This document shows positions 44,003 to 52,457 of a stretch of 64,000 bases of DNA, piece by piece. Source of the DNA: Microcoleus sp. FACHB-831 (GTDB lineage Bacteria; Cyanobacteriota; Cyanobacteriia; Cyanobacteriales; FACHB-T130); NCBI RefSeq assembly GCF_014695585.1, contig NZ_JACJON010000034.1:62001-126000 (forward strand). The letters run 5' to 3'. The position numbers were made by a program, and so were the translations under genes. The notes beneath the pieces are model-generated. The model had not been told where the DNA came from. It did not search any database and saw only the letters and a program-made list of their open reading frames with translations. The stretch's first letter is position 1, and each line of letters begins with the position of its first letter.

Positions 44003-46546
44003 ATGACCGCCAAAAAGAATCTCGTAGTTATCGGTAACGGCATGGTTGGGCACAAGTTCTTAGAGTTGATGATCGCCAAAGGAGCGACGCAGCAATGGAA
44101 TTTAGTTACCTTCTGTGAAGAAACCCGCGTAGCTTACGATCGCGTCAACCTCAGCGGCTACTTTTCAGGCAAAACTGCCGCAGATTTATCTTTAGTTGAA
44201 CCCGGTTTATATCAAGAAAACGGTATTGAGATTCATATCGGTGATAAAGCAGTTGCCATCAACCGGGAAGAAAAAACAGTTACGTCGGCGAATGGAGTAG
44301 AAGTTACTTACGACAAGATTGTTCTTGCAACTGGTTCTTATCCTTTTGTGCCTCCTATTACGGGAAAAGATGCGCAAGGCACTTTTGTTTATCGGACAAT
44401 CGACGATCTAGAGGCAATGTCTGCCTACGCCAAAACTTGTAAAGTTGGGGTAGTTATTGGCGGTGGCTTATTAGGTTTGGAATGCGCTAACGCTCTCAAG
44501 AATATGGGTTTGACTACCCATGTTATTGAATTTGCACCGCGACTGATGCCAGTACAAATTGATGATGCTGGCGGTGCCATTCTCCGCAATAAAATAGAAG
44601 AACTTGGAGTGTCGGTTCATACCAACAAATCAACGACGGAAATTCTCAACGAAAACGGCAAAGTTGTGAAGATGCTGTTTGCTGACGGTTCCTTTTTGGA
44701 AACAGACATGATTGTGTTTTCAGCTGGAATTCGTCCCCGCGATGAGATTGCTAGAAATAGTGGAATAGAAGTAGGCGATCGCGGTGGAATTATTATCAAC
44801 GATTATTGTCAAACCTCCGATCCAAACATCTACGCTATTGGAGAATGCGCCCTCTACCAAAATCGCATCTACGGCTTAGTAGCACCCGGCTACACAATGG
44901 CAGGCGTCGTAGCAGATATCCTGAGCAACAGTGCGAAGAGCAGCTTTACTGGCGCGGATATGTCCACAAAACTAAAACTTTTGGGCGTGGACGTTGCCAG
45001 CTTTGGCGATAATTTTGCTAAAACTCCTGGTGCTAAAGAAATTGCGATCGCTGATTCAGTCCAAGGTGTTTACAAAAAGTTGGTTTTGAATCAGGATGGA
45101 ACTCTTTTATTAGGTGGAATTCTAGTAGGAGATGCATCTGCTTACGGCACGCTGCTGCAATTTATGCAGAATGCGATCGCTCTCCCACCCCATCCCGAAG
45201 ATTTGCTAATGCCGCCCCGCGAAGGGAAAGCCGCCGCAGTGGGTATGGGAGTAGACAGCCTACCCGATACAGCCCAAATTTGCTCTTGCAATAATGTCAG
45301 CAAGGCTCAAATTTGTACAGCTATTCAAGAAGGCAATATTACAGATATTGCTACACTCAAAAAATGTACCAAAGCTGGTACGGGTTGCGGCGGTTGCGTT
45401 CCCCTCGTGACAGATATCCTCAAGTCTGAGATGAAGAAAGCGGGGATAGAAGTTAAAAATAATCTCTGCGAACACTTCTCCTATTCTCGTCAAGAACTCT
45501 ATCATTTGGTGCGTACCCACAACATTAAAACCTTTGATGATTTGATTCACAGACACGGCAAGGGAATGGGTTGCGAAATTTGCAAGCCTGCTGTTGCTTC
45601 GATTCTCGCTTCTACTTGGAACGACCATATTTTAGAAACTCCCCATGTTAGTTTGCAGGATACTAATGATTACTACCTGGCAAACATTCAGCGGGATGGT
45701 ACTTATTCCGTAGTGCCTAGAGTTCCTGGCGGCGAGCTAACACCAGATAAGCTGATTGTATTAGGAGAAGTTGCCAAAGATTTTGGACTTTACACCAAGA
45801 TTACTGGCGGACAGCGCATCGATTTGTTTGGAGCGCGTGTAGATCAATTACCCCACATTTGGAGGCGATTGATAGATACTGGCTTTGAATCTGGACACGC
45901 TTATGGAAAAGCACTCCGCACTGTGAAATCTTGTGTCGGTAGTACGTGGTGTCGCTTTGGCGTGCAGGATTCTACAAGTTTGGCAATCGAGGTAGAATTG
46001 CGTTATCGCGGTTTAAGAGCGCCGCACAAACTCAAGTCTGCTGTCTCTGGTTGCACGCGGGAATGTGCCGAAGCTCAAAGCAAAGATTTTGGCATTATCG
46101 CAACAGAAAAAGGCTGGAATTTGTATGTGTGCGGTAATGGTGGCATGAAGCCTCAACACGCAGTATTGTTAGCCTCGGATATTGACAAGGAAACGCTGAT
46201 TAAGTATGTAGATCGGTTCTTGATGTTCTATATCCGCACGGCGAACAGACTTGAAAGAACGGCTACTTGGTTCAACAAATTAGAAGGTGGAATTGATTAC
46301 CTGAAGCAGGTGATTCTTGAAGATTCCTTGGGAATTTGTGCTGAGTTGGAAGCAGAAATGACGCACTTGATAAACACTTATGAGTGTGAGTGGAAAGCCA
46401 CGATAGAAGATCCAGAAAAAATTCAGCGTTTCCGCCATTTCGTGAATGATGATTCTCCCGATCCCAGTTTGGTGCATATAGAAGAGCGGGGCCAAAAGCG
46501 CCCAGCTTACGAACACGAAAAATCCCCAGTTGGTAGCTTAAATTAA
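44003..46546 (+). CDS. nirB: NAD(P)H-dependent nitrite reductase large subunit
   Basis: 847 residues from ATG 44003; the frame is open ten codons further to 43973, but family members begin only a few residues before the FAD motif LVVIGNGMVGHKF. Domains: FAD and NAD(P) binding (to about 390; VGVVIGGGLLGLECANAL), two BFD-like [2Fe-2S] segments (ICSCNNVSK...CGGC about 425-465, and CEHFSYSR...CEICKP about 488-530), then the sirohaem/[4Fe-4S] half with CVGSTWC and CTRECAEA (about 643-690), which holds the four cluster cysteines. It reduces nitrite to ammonium with pyridine nucleotide. Most cyanobacteria use ferredoxin-dependent NirA instead, so this form is noteworthy. nirD follows. Confidence 0.93.
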   Translation: MTAKKNLVVIGNGMVGHKFLELMIAKGATQQWNLVTFCEETRVAYDRVNLSGYFSGKTAADLSLVEPGLYQENGIEIHIGDKAVAINREEKTVTSANGVEVTYDKIVLATGSYPFVPPITGKDAQGTFVYRTIDDLEAMSAYAKTCKVGVVIGGGLLGLECANALKNMGLTTHVIEFAPRLMPVQIDDAGGAILRNKIEELGVSVHTNKSTTEILNENGKVVKMLFADGSFLETDMIVFSAGIRPRDEIARNSGIEVGDRGGIIINDYCQTSDPNIYAIGECALYQNRIYGLVAPGYTMAGVVADILSNSAKSSFTGADMSTKLKLLGVDVASFGDNFAKTPGAKEIAIADSVQGVYKKLVLNQDGTLLLGGILVGDASAYGTLLQFMQNAIALPPHPEDLLMPPREGKAAAVGMGVDSLPDTAQICSCNNVSKAQICTAIQEGNITDIATLKKCTKAGTGCGGCVPLVTDILKSEMKKAGIEVKNNLCEHFSYSRQELYHLVRTHNIKTFDDLIHRHGKGMGCEICKPAVASILASTWNDHILETPHVSLQDTNDYYLANIQRDGTYSVVPRVPGGELTPDKLIVLGEVAKDFGLYTKITGGQRIDLFGARVDQLPHIWRRLIDTGFESGHAYGKALRTVKSCVGSTWCRFGVQDSTSLAIEVELRYRGLRAPHKLKSAVSGCTRECAEAQSKDFGIIATEKGWNLYVCGNGGMKPQHAVLLASDIDKETLIKYVDRFLMFYIRTANRLERTATWFNKLEGGIDYLKQVILEDSLGICAELEAEMTHLINTYECEWKATIEDPEKIQRFRHFVNDDSPDPSLVHIEERGQKRPAYEHEKSPVGSLN

Positions 46547-46585
46547 CCGGGGCTGGCATAGGGTGGCATTGCTCGCCTAAATAGA

Positions 46586-46630
46586 GATGGTGGGCAGTGC
46601 CCCGGACTACACAAAACGGACTACACAAAA
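46586..46630. repeat. Dispersed extragenic repeat with a 14-bp tandem duplication
   Basis: GATGGTGGGCAGTGCCCCGG belongs to the same family as 30771 and 54991. Its end, CGGACTACACAAAA, occurs twice in direct tandem (46603-46616 and 46617-46630). It fills the nirB-nirD gap. Confidence 0.7.
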
Positions 46631-46652
46631 GCAAAATTTAGAGGAAAAGAAC

Positions 46653-47021
46653 ATGGTTCAAGCATTAGCGATTCGCGAACGTATTACCAATTGGGTGGAT
46701 GTGTGTCACCTTTCCGCTATTAAGCCTAATACTGGAGTTTGTGCCTTAGTAGAAAATCAACAGATAGCAATTTTTCGAGTGGGCAAAGATGCTGATTTGT
46801 ATGCAATTAGCAACTACGATCCTTTTAGCAAGACGTTCGTGCTGTCGAGGGGAATTATAGGCGATCGCAATGGTATTCCCAAAGTGGCATCACCGATTTA
46901 CAAGCAAAATTTCAACTTAATTACTGGACAATGTTTTGATGATGAAACTGTAAGCGTTCCCACTTATCTGGCTAGAGTGGTTAATGATAGAGTGCAAGTA
47001 GCAATTAGCGATCTCTCTTAA
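46653..47021 (+). CDS. nirD: Nitrite reductase small subunit NirD
   Basis: 122 residues from ATG 46653 with GAGGAAAAG upstream; the open frame extends left through the extragenic repeat but that part is not protein-like. It has the Rieske-like beta fold: WVDVCHLSAIKPNTGVCALV, IAIFRVGKDADLYAISNYDP, SRGIIGDRNGIPKVASPIYK and FNLITGQCFDDETVSVPTY. As in other NirD proteins the Rieske Cys-His cluster ligands are absent. It associates with NirB. It lies 106 bp after nirB, so likely one transcript. Confidence 0.9.
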   Translation: MVQALAIRERITNWVDVCHLSAIKPNTGVCALVENQQIAIFRVGKDADLYAISNYDPFSKTFVLSRGIIGDRNGIPKVASPIYKQNFNLITGQCFDDETVSVPTYLARVVNDRVQVAISDLS

Positions 47022-47143
47022 AGGAGATTTTTCCGTAGAAGACTCTATTGAGAAACCAGCCTTGGGGAAGACGCTAACTCAGCTGTTAGTTCTTAAAATG
47101 CATTTGAAGTTACAACCAAAAGCTAGTAAAAAGATATTCTCCA

Positions 47144-47530
47144 ATGTTTGAAATCAATAGAGTCTTTAAGTTACTGCGCCGCACAATCTTAATGGTACTG
47201 CTGGCGGGTCTAATTGGACTAATTGGCTTACCCGCTGCCTCAGTTCAGGCAGACGCTGCGACAGGTATTCCGGCAGACGTTACAAAAGCGAACAAAGAGG
47301 GCAACCGTCCTTTTGGCGAACGGGGAGGGGCTAAGATAATTCAGGCAGACAACAACGATATCGACGCTGGTACTAAGGCTACTATTAAGAGTATCCAAGA
47401 CCAGGCGGAAGATTTGGGTGAGGGCCGCCGAGATATTGGTGAGACTGGCTTGAAGAACATTAAAAAGCTCGGCGAAAATATTCCTGAAACAATTGAACTT
47501 AAGGCTCGCCAAGTTTTTGGTGATGACTAA
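47144..47530 (+). CDS. Exported hypothetical protein
   Basis: 128 residues. A basic start followed by a hydrophobic stretch (TILMVLLAGLIGLIGLPAAS) is a signal peptide with likely cleavage at VQADA, leaving a small, highly charged mature protein of about 93 residues. It ends in an amphipathic region with repeated Gly-Glu-Leu patterns (EDLGEGRRDIGETGLKNIKK). No cysteines or motifs. Similar small exported proteins occur in cyanobacteria, but no function is known to me. It sits between nirD and a strong hairpin, so it may be co-transcribed with nirBD. Confidence 0.7.
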   Translation: MFEINRVFKLLRRTILMVLLAGLIGLIGLPAASVQADAATGIPADVTKANKEGNRPFGERGGAKIIQADNNDIDAGTKATIKSIQDQAEDLGEGRRDIGETGLKNIKKLGENIPETIELKARQVFGDD

Positions 47531-47592
47531 TAGGTTTTGAACATCATAGACAACCTATTTGCCGCGAAGCGTTAAAGTTCTAGAAAAATCCA

Positions 47593-47618
47593 TAGCCCGT
47601 CACATAAGTGGCGGGCTA
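47593..47618. terminator. Terminator between convergent genes
   Basis: TAGCCCGTCAC (47593-47603) pairs with GTGGCGGGCTA (47608-47618), 11 bp with one G-T pair and a 4-nt loop, then TTAATTT. Convergent genes end at 47530 (+) and 47673 (-). Confidence 0.75.
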
Positions 47619-47672
47619 TTAATTTAAGCTTGTAAAATGAGCTTAAATAATTCAGGCCAATTATATTAAGTA

Positions 47673-48884
47673 CTAAAGCTTTAACATGGCTTCTGATATT
47701 TTAACTTCTAGGGGCAAAGTTACAGTGAAAGTGGAGCCAACCCCGACCTCTGAAACTAGCTCGATTTTTCCTTGTAATAGTTTTACCAGGCTTAATACAA
47801 TAGCCAAACCTAATCCGGTACTTTCTGGCAATAAACTGCCGCTCTTGCCAGCTCGAAAGTAAGCGTCAAATATATGCTTTTGATCTTCTGTAGAAATACC
47901 AATACCCGTGTCTGTTACGGCGATCGCCCACTGTTGATCTGATACAACTTCGCAGGTTAATCTGACAACCCCTGCATCTGTGTAGCGAATCGCATTACTT
48001 AGAAGGTTGGTTATAATTTGCTGCAATCGCAAGCAGTCGGTGATGATTTGTTCGGGGGCGCGATCGCACTCAACTACAATTTCTAGTTTTTTTGAATGCG
48101 CCAACGGCTCTACCATCTCCACAATGTTGTTAACTATAGAGCGTACATCCGTTGCTCTTGGCTGCAATTTCATCTTGCCCGCTTGAGACCTTGAAATTTC
48201 TAGCGTATCGTTGATCAGGTGAAGTAACTGCCGCCCGCTATTTAGTACGCGCTCGATATGTCCTAAATTAGGAACGGTGTCGTTTGTCGCAGATTTGTTT
48301 CGTTGTAGCCGCAAAAACAAGTCTGAGTAGCCAATAATTGATGTAAGAGGCGTTTTCAGTTCGTGAGCTAGGTGCGAAAGATTATCTTGATTGGCACGAA
48401 GTAAGCGAGTTAGTTCCTGATTTGTAAGCTGTAGTTGGCTTTGAAGCTCTTGTAGTTCCCGCAATCGCTCTTCTGTAAAACTTTTGAAACATCGGGCAAT
48501 CACTTCATCAAGCGCTGTATCAATCAGACGCATGGCTCGAATCACTTCCGATGGTGAGCCTTTGAGTAAATCTTCCTCTAATACCGAGAAGATAGTCCAG
48601 CGCACTAAACGGTACTCGCGTGCCATTTCTTCTGCATCGTAGCCTTGTTTTGCCCTGAGAATGCCATGCTCCAAACTTGTCTCCACTAGCGTTTTAATAT
48701 CGCTGTCCTGTGATTGGGAAAGCATTGTAACGATCGCTTGGAGAACAATGGGAAGACTATTACGCACGCCCTTGTATGTTAAATCTTTGGCAGTTTCAAT
48801 CTGCTCATCCTGGCGAACTGCCTCCACCCACGTTTCAACAATTATGTCAATTTTATCGCGCAGTACTTGACTAAAATCCATCAT
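47673..48884 (-). CDS. Sensor histidine kinase with RsbRD-like N-terminal domain
   Basis: 403 residues, no membrane segment. Residues 1-140 are a helical domain (KIDIIVETWVEAVRQDEQ, HGILRAKQGYDAEEMAREY) of the RsbRD/rsbU-N type used in stress sensing. A coiled coil precedes the HisKA domain with H-box LSHLAHELKTPLTSIIGYSD (about 175-195). The ATPase domain has N-box LQQIITNLLSNAIRY, G1 DTGIGIS, F-box IFDAYFRAG and G2 STGLGLAIV. A cytosolic hybrid-free kinase; its response regulator is not adjacent. Transcribed convergently with nirBD, so unlikely to be in the same unit. Confidence 0.9.
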   Translation of the reverse strand: MMDFSQVLRDKIDIIVETWVEAVRQDEQIETAKDLTYKGVRNSLPIVLQAIVTMLSQSQDSDIKTLVETSLEHGILRAKQGYDAEEMAREYRLVRWTIFSVLEEDLLKGSPSEVIRAMRLIDTALDEVIARCFKSFTEERLRELQELQSQLQLTNQELTRLLRANQDNLSHLAHELKTPLTSIIGYSDLFLRLQRNKSATNDTVPNLGHIERVLNSGRQLLHLINDTLEISRSQAGKMKLQPRATDVRSIVNNIVEMVEPLAHSKKLEIVVECDRAPEQIITDCLRLQQIITNLLSNAIRYTDAGVVRLTCEVVSDQQWAIAVTDTGIGISTEDQKHIFDAYFRAGKSGSLLPESTGLGLAIVLSLVKLLQGKIELVSEVGVGSTFTVTLPLEVKISEAMLKL

Positions 48885-49032
48885 GGCTCAGGCACGCATA
48901 GCAGTAGCAAAGGCATTCCTAGAATAGATTAACTTAGGATGCGCTAAATTACTTGAGCCTGATGGTATAGAGAGCGATCGCGAGGTTTAAGTGCCAAATT
49001 CTCTTGAATTACCGATGCCACAACCTCGATTT

Positions 49033-49296
49033 TTAATTTACTCGCAGGCCGTCGCAGTTAATTCTATCTGATAAAATCTCCTTGCCCGTCCCGCTCGTAT
49101 GAATTTCCAGTTGAGCGTTTGGCATTGCTTCAAATAACATACGCTGTCCTGGAAAAACAACACGCTCAAAGTTACAGTCTTTAATATTATTAATTTTAGC
49201 AACTTGGATTTTGCTAGTGTAGTTGGTATAAAAGCATAAAAATATTTCGCCTTCTTGAGCTAGTTTTTCAGAACCCACATTATAAGTTGCTTGCAT
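49033..49296 (-). CDS. DUF1830 domain protein
   Basis: 87 residues with the family core ILCCYVN-like segment (EIFLCFYTNYTSKIQVAKI) and FERVVFPGQRMLFEAMPNAQLEIHT. DUF1830 is a cyanobacteria-specific small domain of unknown function, about 70-90 residues, predicted to be beta-rich. No signal peptide. Gene stands alone between the histidine kinase and the transporter operon. No clear regulator site is seen upstream. Confidence 0.85.
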   Translation of the reverse strand: MQATYNVGSEKLAQEGEIFLCFYTNYTSKIQVAKINNIKDCNFERVVFPGQRMLFEAMPNAQLEIHTSGTGKEILSDRINCDGLRVN

Positions 49297-49564
49297 CCTG
49301 TTTTCTTCCTTGAATCTTTATTCAGCTTATATTTTTTTGTTTCCTTTCAATTATAAATCTTTCGACTTAAATTTGCTCTATCTAGAGTTCGCATTTATAT
49401 AAATAAAAATTGTGTTTTTAGATACAAAAAAACTAATAAGTTAATTTTAAGAAAAATTTATAATTTGCTATTAAAAGTTTAATTTGGCCAGCAGATACTA
49501 AATAATTATGCAATCGTCAAGCTAGACGGTTTTGAGTAAACGTGTTAAAATTGTGAAAAAATTG
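49297..49564. other. AT-rich upstream region of the transporter riboswitch
   Basis: Very AT-rich. The transporter promoter probably lies just before the riboswitch, but I cannot pick a convincing -35/-10 pair. No NtcA site was seen. Confidence 0.35.
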
Positions 49565-49745
49565 AGTAAGTCAGCCTAATCCGATGTTTCACCCGCATAT
49601 GCGAGGTGAAATTGGAACGGAGGAACCAACTTTTGGGGCGTATCTCTGCTTTTGTATATCTCTACTTAGGGAGGTGAGCAGAGAAGGACATCTCTCAGTC
49701 CTAGCCCGTCAGCTAACTTCGTAGGCATTGAGAGAAGACTGATAG
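49565..49745 (+). ncRNA. Cyclic di-AMP riboswitch (ydaO/yuaA type)
   Basis: The conserved ydaO/yuaA blocks occur in order: CCGATG at the start, a hairpin with TTTCACC/GGTGAAA arms, GGAACGGAGGAACCAAC, TTTTGGGGCGTATCT, a stem with AGGGAGGTGAGCAGAGA, and the 3' block AGCCCGTCAGCTAACTTCGT followed by GGCATTGAGAGAAGA. The pairing TCAG near 49571 with CTGA near 49739 closes the outer helix. Known members sense c-di-AMP and often govern potassium, osmolyte or wall genes. Here the RNA ends about 95 bp before the first gene of an NrtB/A/D-class transporter, in the leader of that operon. Confidence 0.8.
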
Positions 49746-49838
49746 AGTCAGCATTTTTATAAATTTCTGAACTCGTCAGTGTTCTCGGCTGGTACTGCTC
49801 GGCTTTCTTGTACCTGCTCATAACTCTGAGGATAAATA

Positions 49839-50690
49839 ATGATATTGCAGCTAAACTTGTCTGCGATCGCTGTTGCTGGGCAAATGGCCTGGAAAAAAGC
49901 GAAACCCGTAATATTACGGGATGTTGTAATACTTCCTGCCCTTGGGTTTTTGGGGCTGATCCTGCTGTGGTGGATTATAGCCCTGTGGCGAAGCGATTTG
50001 ATGCCCACCCCAGCTCAAGCTTTAGTCGCAAATTTAGACTTTATACTCAACCCATTTTATCAGCGCGGCCCCGGCGATTTAGGCATTGGGTGGCTATTAA
50101 TAGCCAGCTTGCGACGGGTATTAATTGGGTTTGGACTTGGTGCTATTGTTGCCATTCCGGTTGGTTTTCTCATCGGGATGTCCAAACCAGCAATGATGGC
50201 GCTAAATCCCGTTATTCAAATTCTCAAACCAGTATCGCCCCTGGCTTGGCTGCCCATTGCTTTAGCAATATTCAACTTGGCAGATCCATCGGCGATTTTT
50301 GTTATCTTCATCACTTCTTTGTGGCCGACAATTATCAACACTGCCCTTGGGGTTTCTAGCGTTTCCAAAGATTATATAGATGTGGCGAGAGTGCTGGAAA
50401 TGCCCCGGTGGCGACGAATTACCAAGATTATTTGGCCTGCAAGTTTGCCCTATATTTTCACAGGATTGCGGATAAGTTTGGGTATTGCTTGGCTAGTAAT
50501 CGTCGCTGTAGAAATGTTAACTGGCGGTGTTGGTATCGGCTTTTTTGTGTGGGATGAATGGAGCCGCTTAAACCTGAGTTCCGTGTTTTTGGCAGTGCTG
50601 GTAATTGGTTTAACTGGTCTGCTTCTAGATTATGCAGTGGGTCAACTTGAGGTTTTAGTTACTCGCCGCCGCCCGAAGCCTGTTTCTTAG
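49839..50690 (+). CDS. NrtB/CmpB-type ABC transporter permease
   Basis: 283 residues and about six membrane helices. The N-terminus has VVILPALGFLGLILLWWII, and the EAA-like loop that docks the ATPase is VARVLEMPRWRRITKIIWPA. The segment SPLAWLPIALAIFNLADPS is the NrtB/CmpB signature within the TauC/SsuC permease class. It probably forms a homodimer for nitrate/nitrite or bicarbonate uptake. First gene of an operon following a c-di-AMP riboswitch. Without biochemical data nitrate and bicarbonate cannot be separated. Confidence 0.88.
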   Translation: MILQLNLSAIAVAGQMAWKKAKPVILRDVVILPALGFLGLILLWWIIALWRSDLMPTPAQALVANLDFILNPFYQRGPGDLGIGWLLIASLRRVLIGFGLGAIVAIPVGFLIGMSKPAMMALNPVIQILKPVSPLAWLPIALAIFNLADPSAIFVIFITSLWPTIINTALGVSSVSKDYIDVARVLEMPRWRRITKIIWPASLPYIFTGLRISLGIAWLVIVAVEMLTGGVGIGFFVWDEWSRLNLSSVFLAVLVIGLTGLLLDYAVGQLEVLVTRRRPKPVS

Positions 50691-50882
50691 TTATTAACTC
50701 AGAGATTTTAGATTGGCACTTCTATTCAAAATAGAAAAAGTGCTAATTTCTAAAATCTTATTACTTGGATGCGATCGCTACTTCAATCGCAAGTTTTCTT
50801 TGGCGTCAATGGTATGGCAAAAGCTTGGCAATAGCTCAACCCAATGCGGTTGAGCAGACTTAAAGCATTAATGGAACAAACT

Positions 50883-52364
50883 ATGAGTGACACCACGAAC
50901 TGGACGCGGCGAAGTTTTATCACGGGGTTGGGTGCGACGGCGGCGGGAATGGCACTTTCTTCATGTGCAGTAAGCAGCGATTCGCCTGACGGCGATAGCT
51001 CCGCTTCACGCTCTGCCAAAGGCCTCACGGAAGAAGCTAGGGCAATTGAACAGGTAGTAAAACCCGGCGATTTAGAAAAATCTGACATTACCGTTGGATA
51101 CGTTCCCGTTAATGACTGCGCGCCCTTTGCGATCGCATGGAAAAAAGGATTTTTCCGCAAATACGGCCTTAACGTCAAACTCGTCCGCGAAGCTAGCTGG
51201 GCAACCTCACGCGACGGATTAATATTCGGTCGCACCGATGCCGCGCCTGTTGTATCCGGAGCCGTAACCAATGCCAGAATCGGAGCCGAAGGCGCACGCC
51301 ACGCTCCCATGTGTGCCGCTATGGTAATTCACCGTCACGGTAACGCCATGACGATGAACAAAGCCATGTGGGATTTTGGGTTGCGTCCCTGGTACGAGTA
51401 CCAACAACAGTACGGCGATCGCGCTTTAGAAGAATTTGGCAAACAATTTAAAGCCTACTTTGACAGCCAACCACCAGAACAGAGAGTTTGGGCTGTTGTA
51501 CTAAGTTCATCCATTTACGAATACTTCGTCCGCTATTTATCCGCCGCCGCCGGAGTCGATCCCATCAAAGAGTTTCGCATCATCATTGTTCCCCCGCCGC
51601 AGATGGTTAGTAACGTGCGGATTGGTGCAATGCAAGCCTACATGGTTGCAGAACCTTGGAATACACGAGCAATTTACGAAAAAGCAATTACTGGCGAACA
51701 GGGAATCGGTTTTACCTTCGCTCAAGGTAAAGAAGTATGGTTGGGACACCCAGACCGACTTTTGGGAGTTATGGAAGAATTTATTGATAAAAATCCCAAA
51801 ACTTATCGTTCCCTAGTCAAGGCAATGATTGAAGCCTGCCAGTATTGCAGCAAACCCGAAAACCACCAAGAAGTTGCCACGCTACTTACCGAGCGCTCGT
51901 TTACGGGTGCAAAACCTAAAAAAGGCCCAGTGGATAAGTTTACGCGCCCTGCAATTATGGGTGAATACAACTATGGGGGCTTTGATAGCAAAGACCGCAC
52001 TATAAAAGCCGCTGACGGCACAATTTTCTTCGATATTCCTAACGGCATTCCCAAACAGCCAGGAGAACATTCAACGTTTCTCTGGCGCTCTAGAAGCATT
52101 TGGTTGATGACTCAAGCAGCTCGTTGGGGACAAATTAAGGAATTTCCTAAAAATGCCGAAGAACTGGCAAGCAAAGGCTGGCGAACCGATCTCTATCGCA
52201 ATATTGCCGCCGAAATGGGAATTGAGTGCCCCAAAGATGATTACAAAGTCGAATCCCCTGAAGTCTTTATTGACAAAAAAGGCTTCGATCCCAGCGATCC
52301 AGTCGGCTATCTAAAAAGTTTTGAAATCCGCCATAATAGCCCGGTTTCTTTCTTCATGTCTTAA
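50883..52364 (+). CDS. NrtA/CmpA-type substrate-binding lipoprotein
   Basis: 493 residues from ATG 50883, chosen because GGAAC lies at good distance and a Tat signal follows (WTRRSFITGLGATAAGMAL) ending at a lipobox-like LSSC. Upstream ATGs at 50844 and 50871 are in frame but lack a better ribosome site. The mature protein has the NrtA/CmpA features: DITVGYVPVNDCAPFAIAW, FFRKYGLNVKLVREASW, AMVIHRHGNAMTMN and PWYEYQQQYGD. This family binds nitrate/nitrite (NrtA) or bicarbonate (CmpA), often with calcium in CmpA. Gene order B-A-D here differs from nrtABCD and cmpABCD. Confidence 0.87.
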   Translation: MSDTTNWTRRSFITGLGATAAGMALSSCAVSSDSPDGDSSASRSAKGLTEEARAIEQVVKPGDLEKSDITVGYVPVNDCAPFAIAWKKGFFRKYGLNVKLVREASWATSRDGLIFGRTDAAPVVSGAVTNARIGAEGARHAPMCAAMVIHRHGNAMTMNKAMWDFGLRPWYEYQQQYGDRALEEFGKQFKAYFDSQPPEQRVWAVVLSSSIYEYFVRYLSAAAGVDPIKEFRIIIVPPPQMVSNVRIGAMQAYMVAEPWNTRAIYEKAITGEQGIGFTFAQGKEVWLGHPDRLLGVMEEFIDKNPKTYRSLVKAMIEACQYCSKPENHQEVATLLTERSFTGAKPKKGPVDKFTRPAIMGEYNYGGFDSKDRTIKAADGTIFFDIPNGIPKQPGEHSTFLWRSRSIWLMTQAARWGQIKEFPKNAEELASKGWRTDLYRNIAAEMGIECPKDDYKVESPEVFIDKKGFDPSDPVGYLKSFEIRHNSPVSFFMS

Positions 52365-52457
52365 CAAGCGGAAGTTGATGATTTGTTTTCTGTTAACAGA
52401 AGTCTGCTTGTTAACGCCTTTAAAATTGCCAAAAATGACACTATCTAGGAGCCTTTT

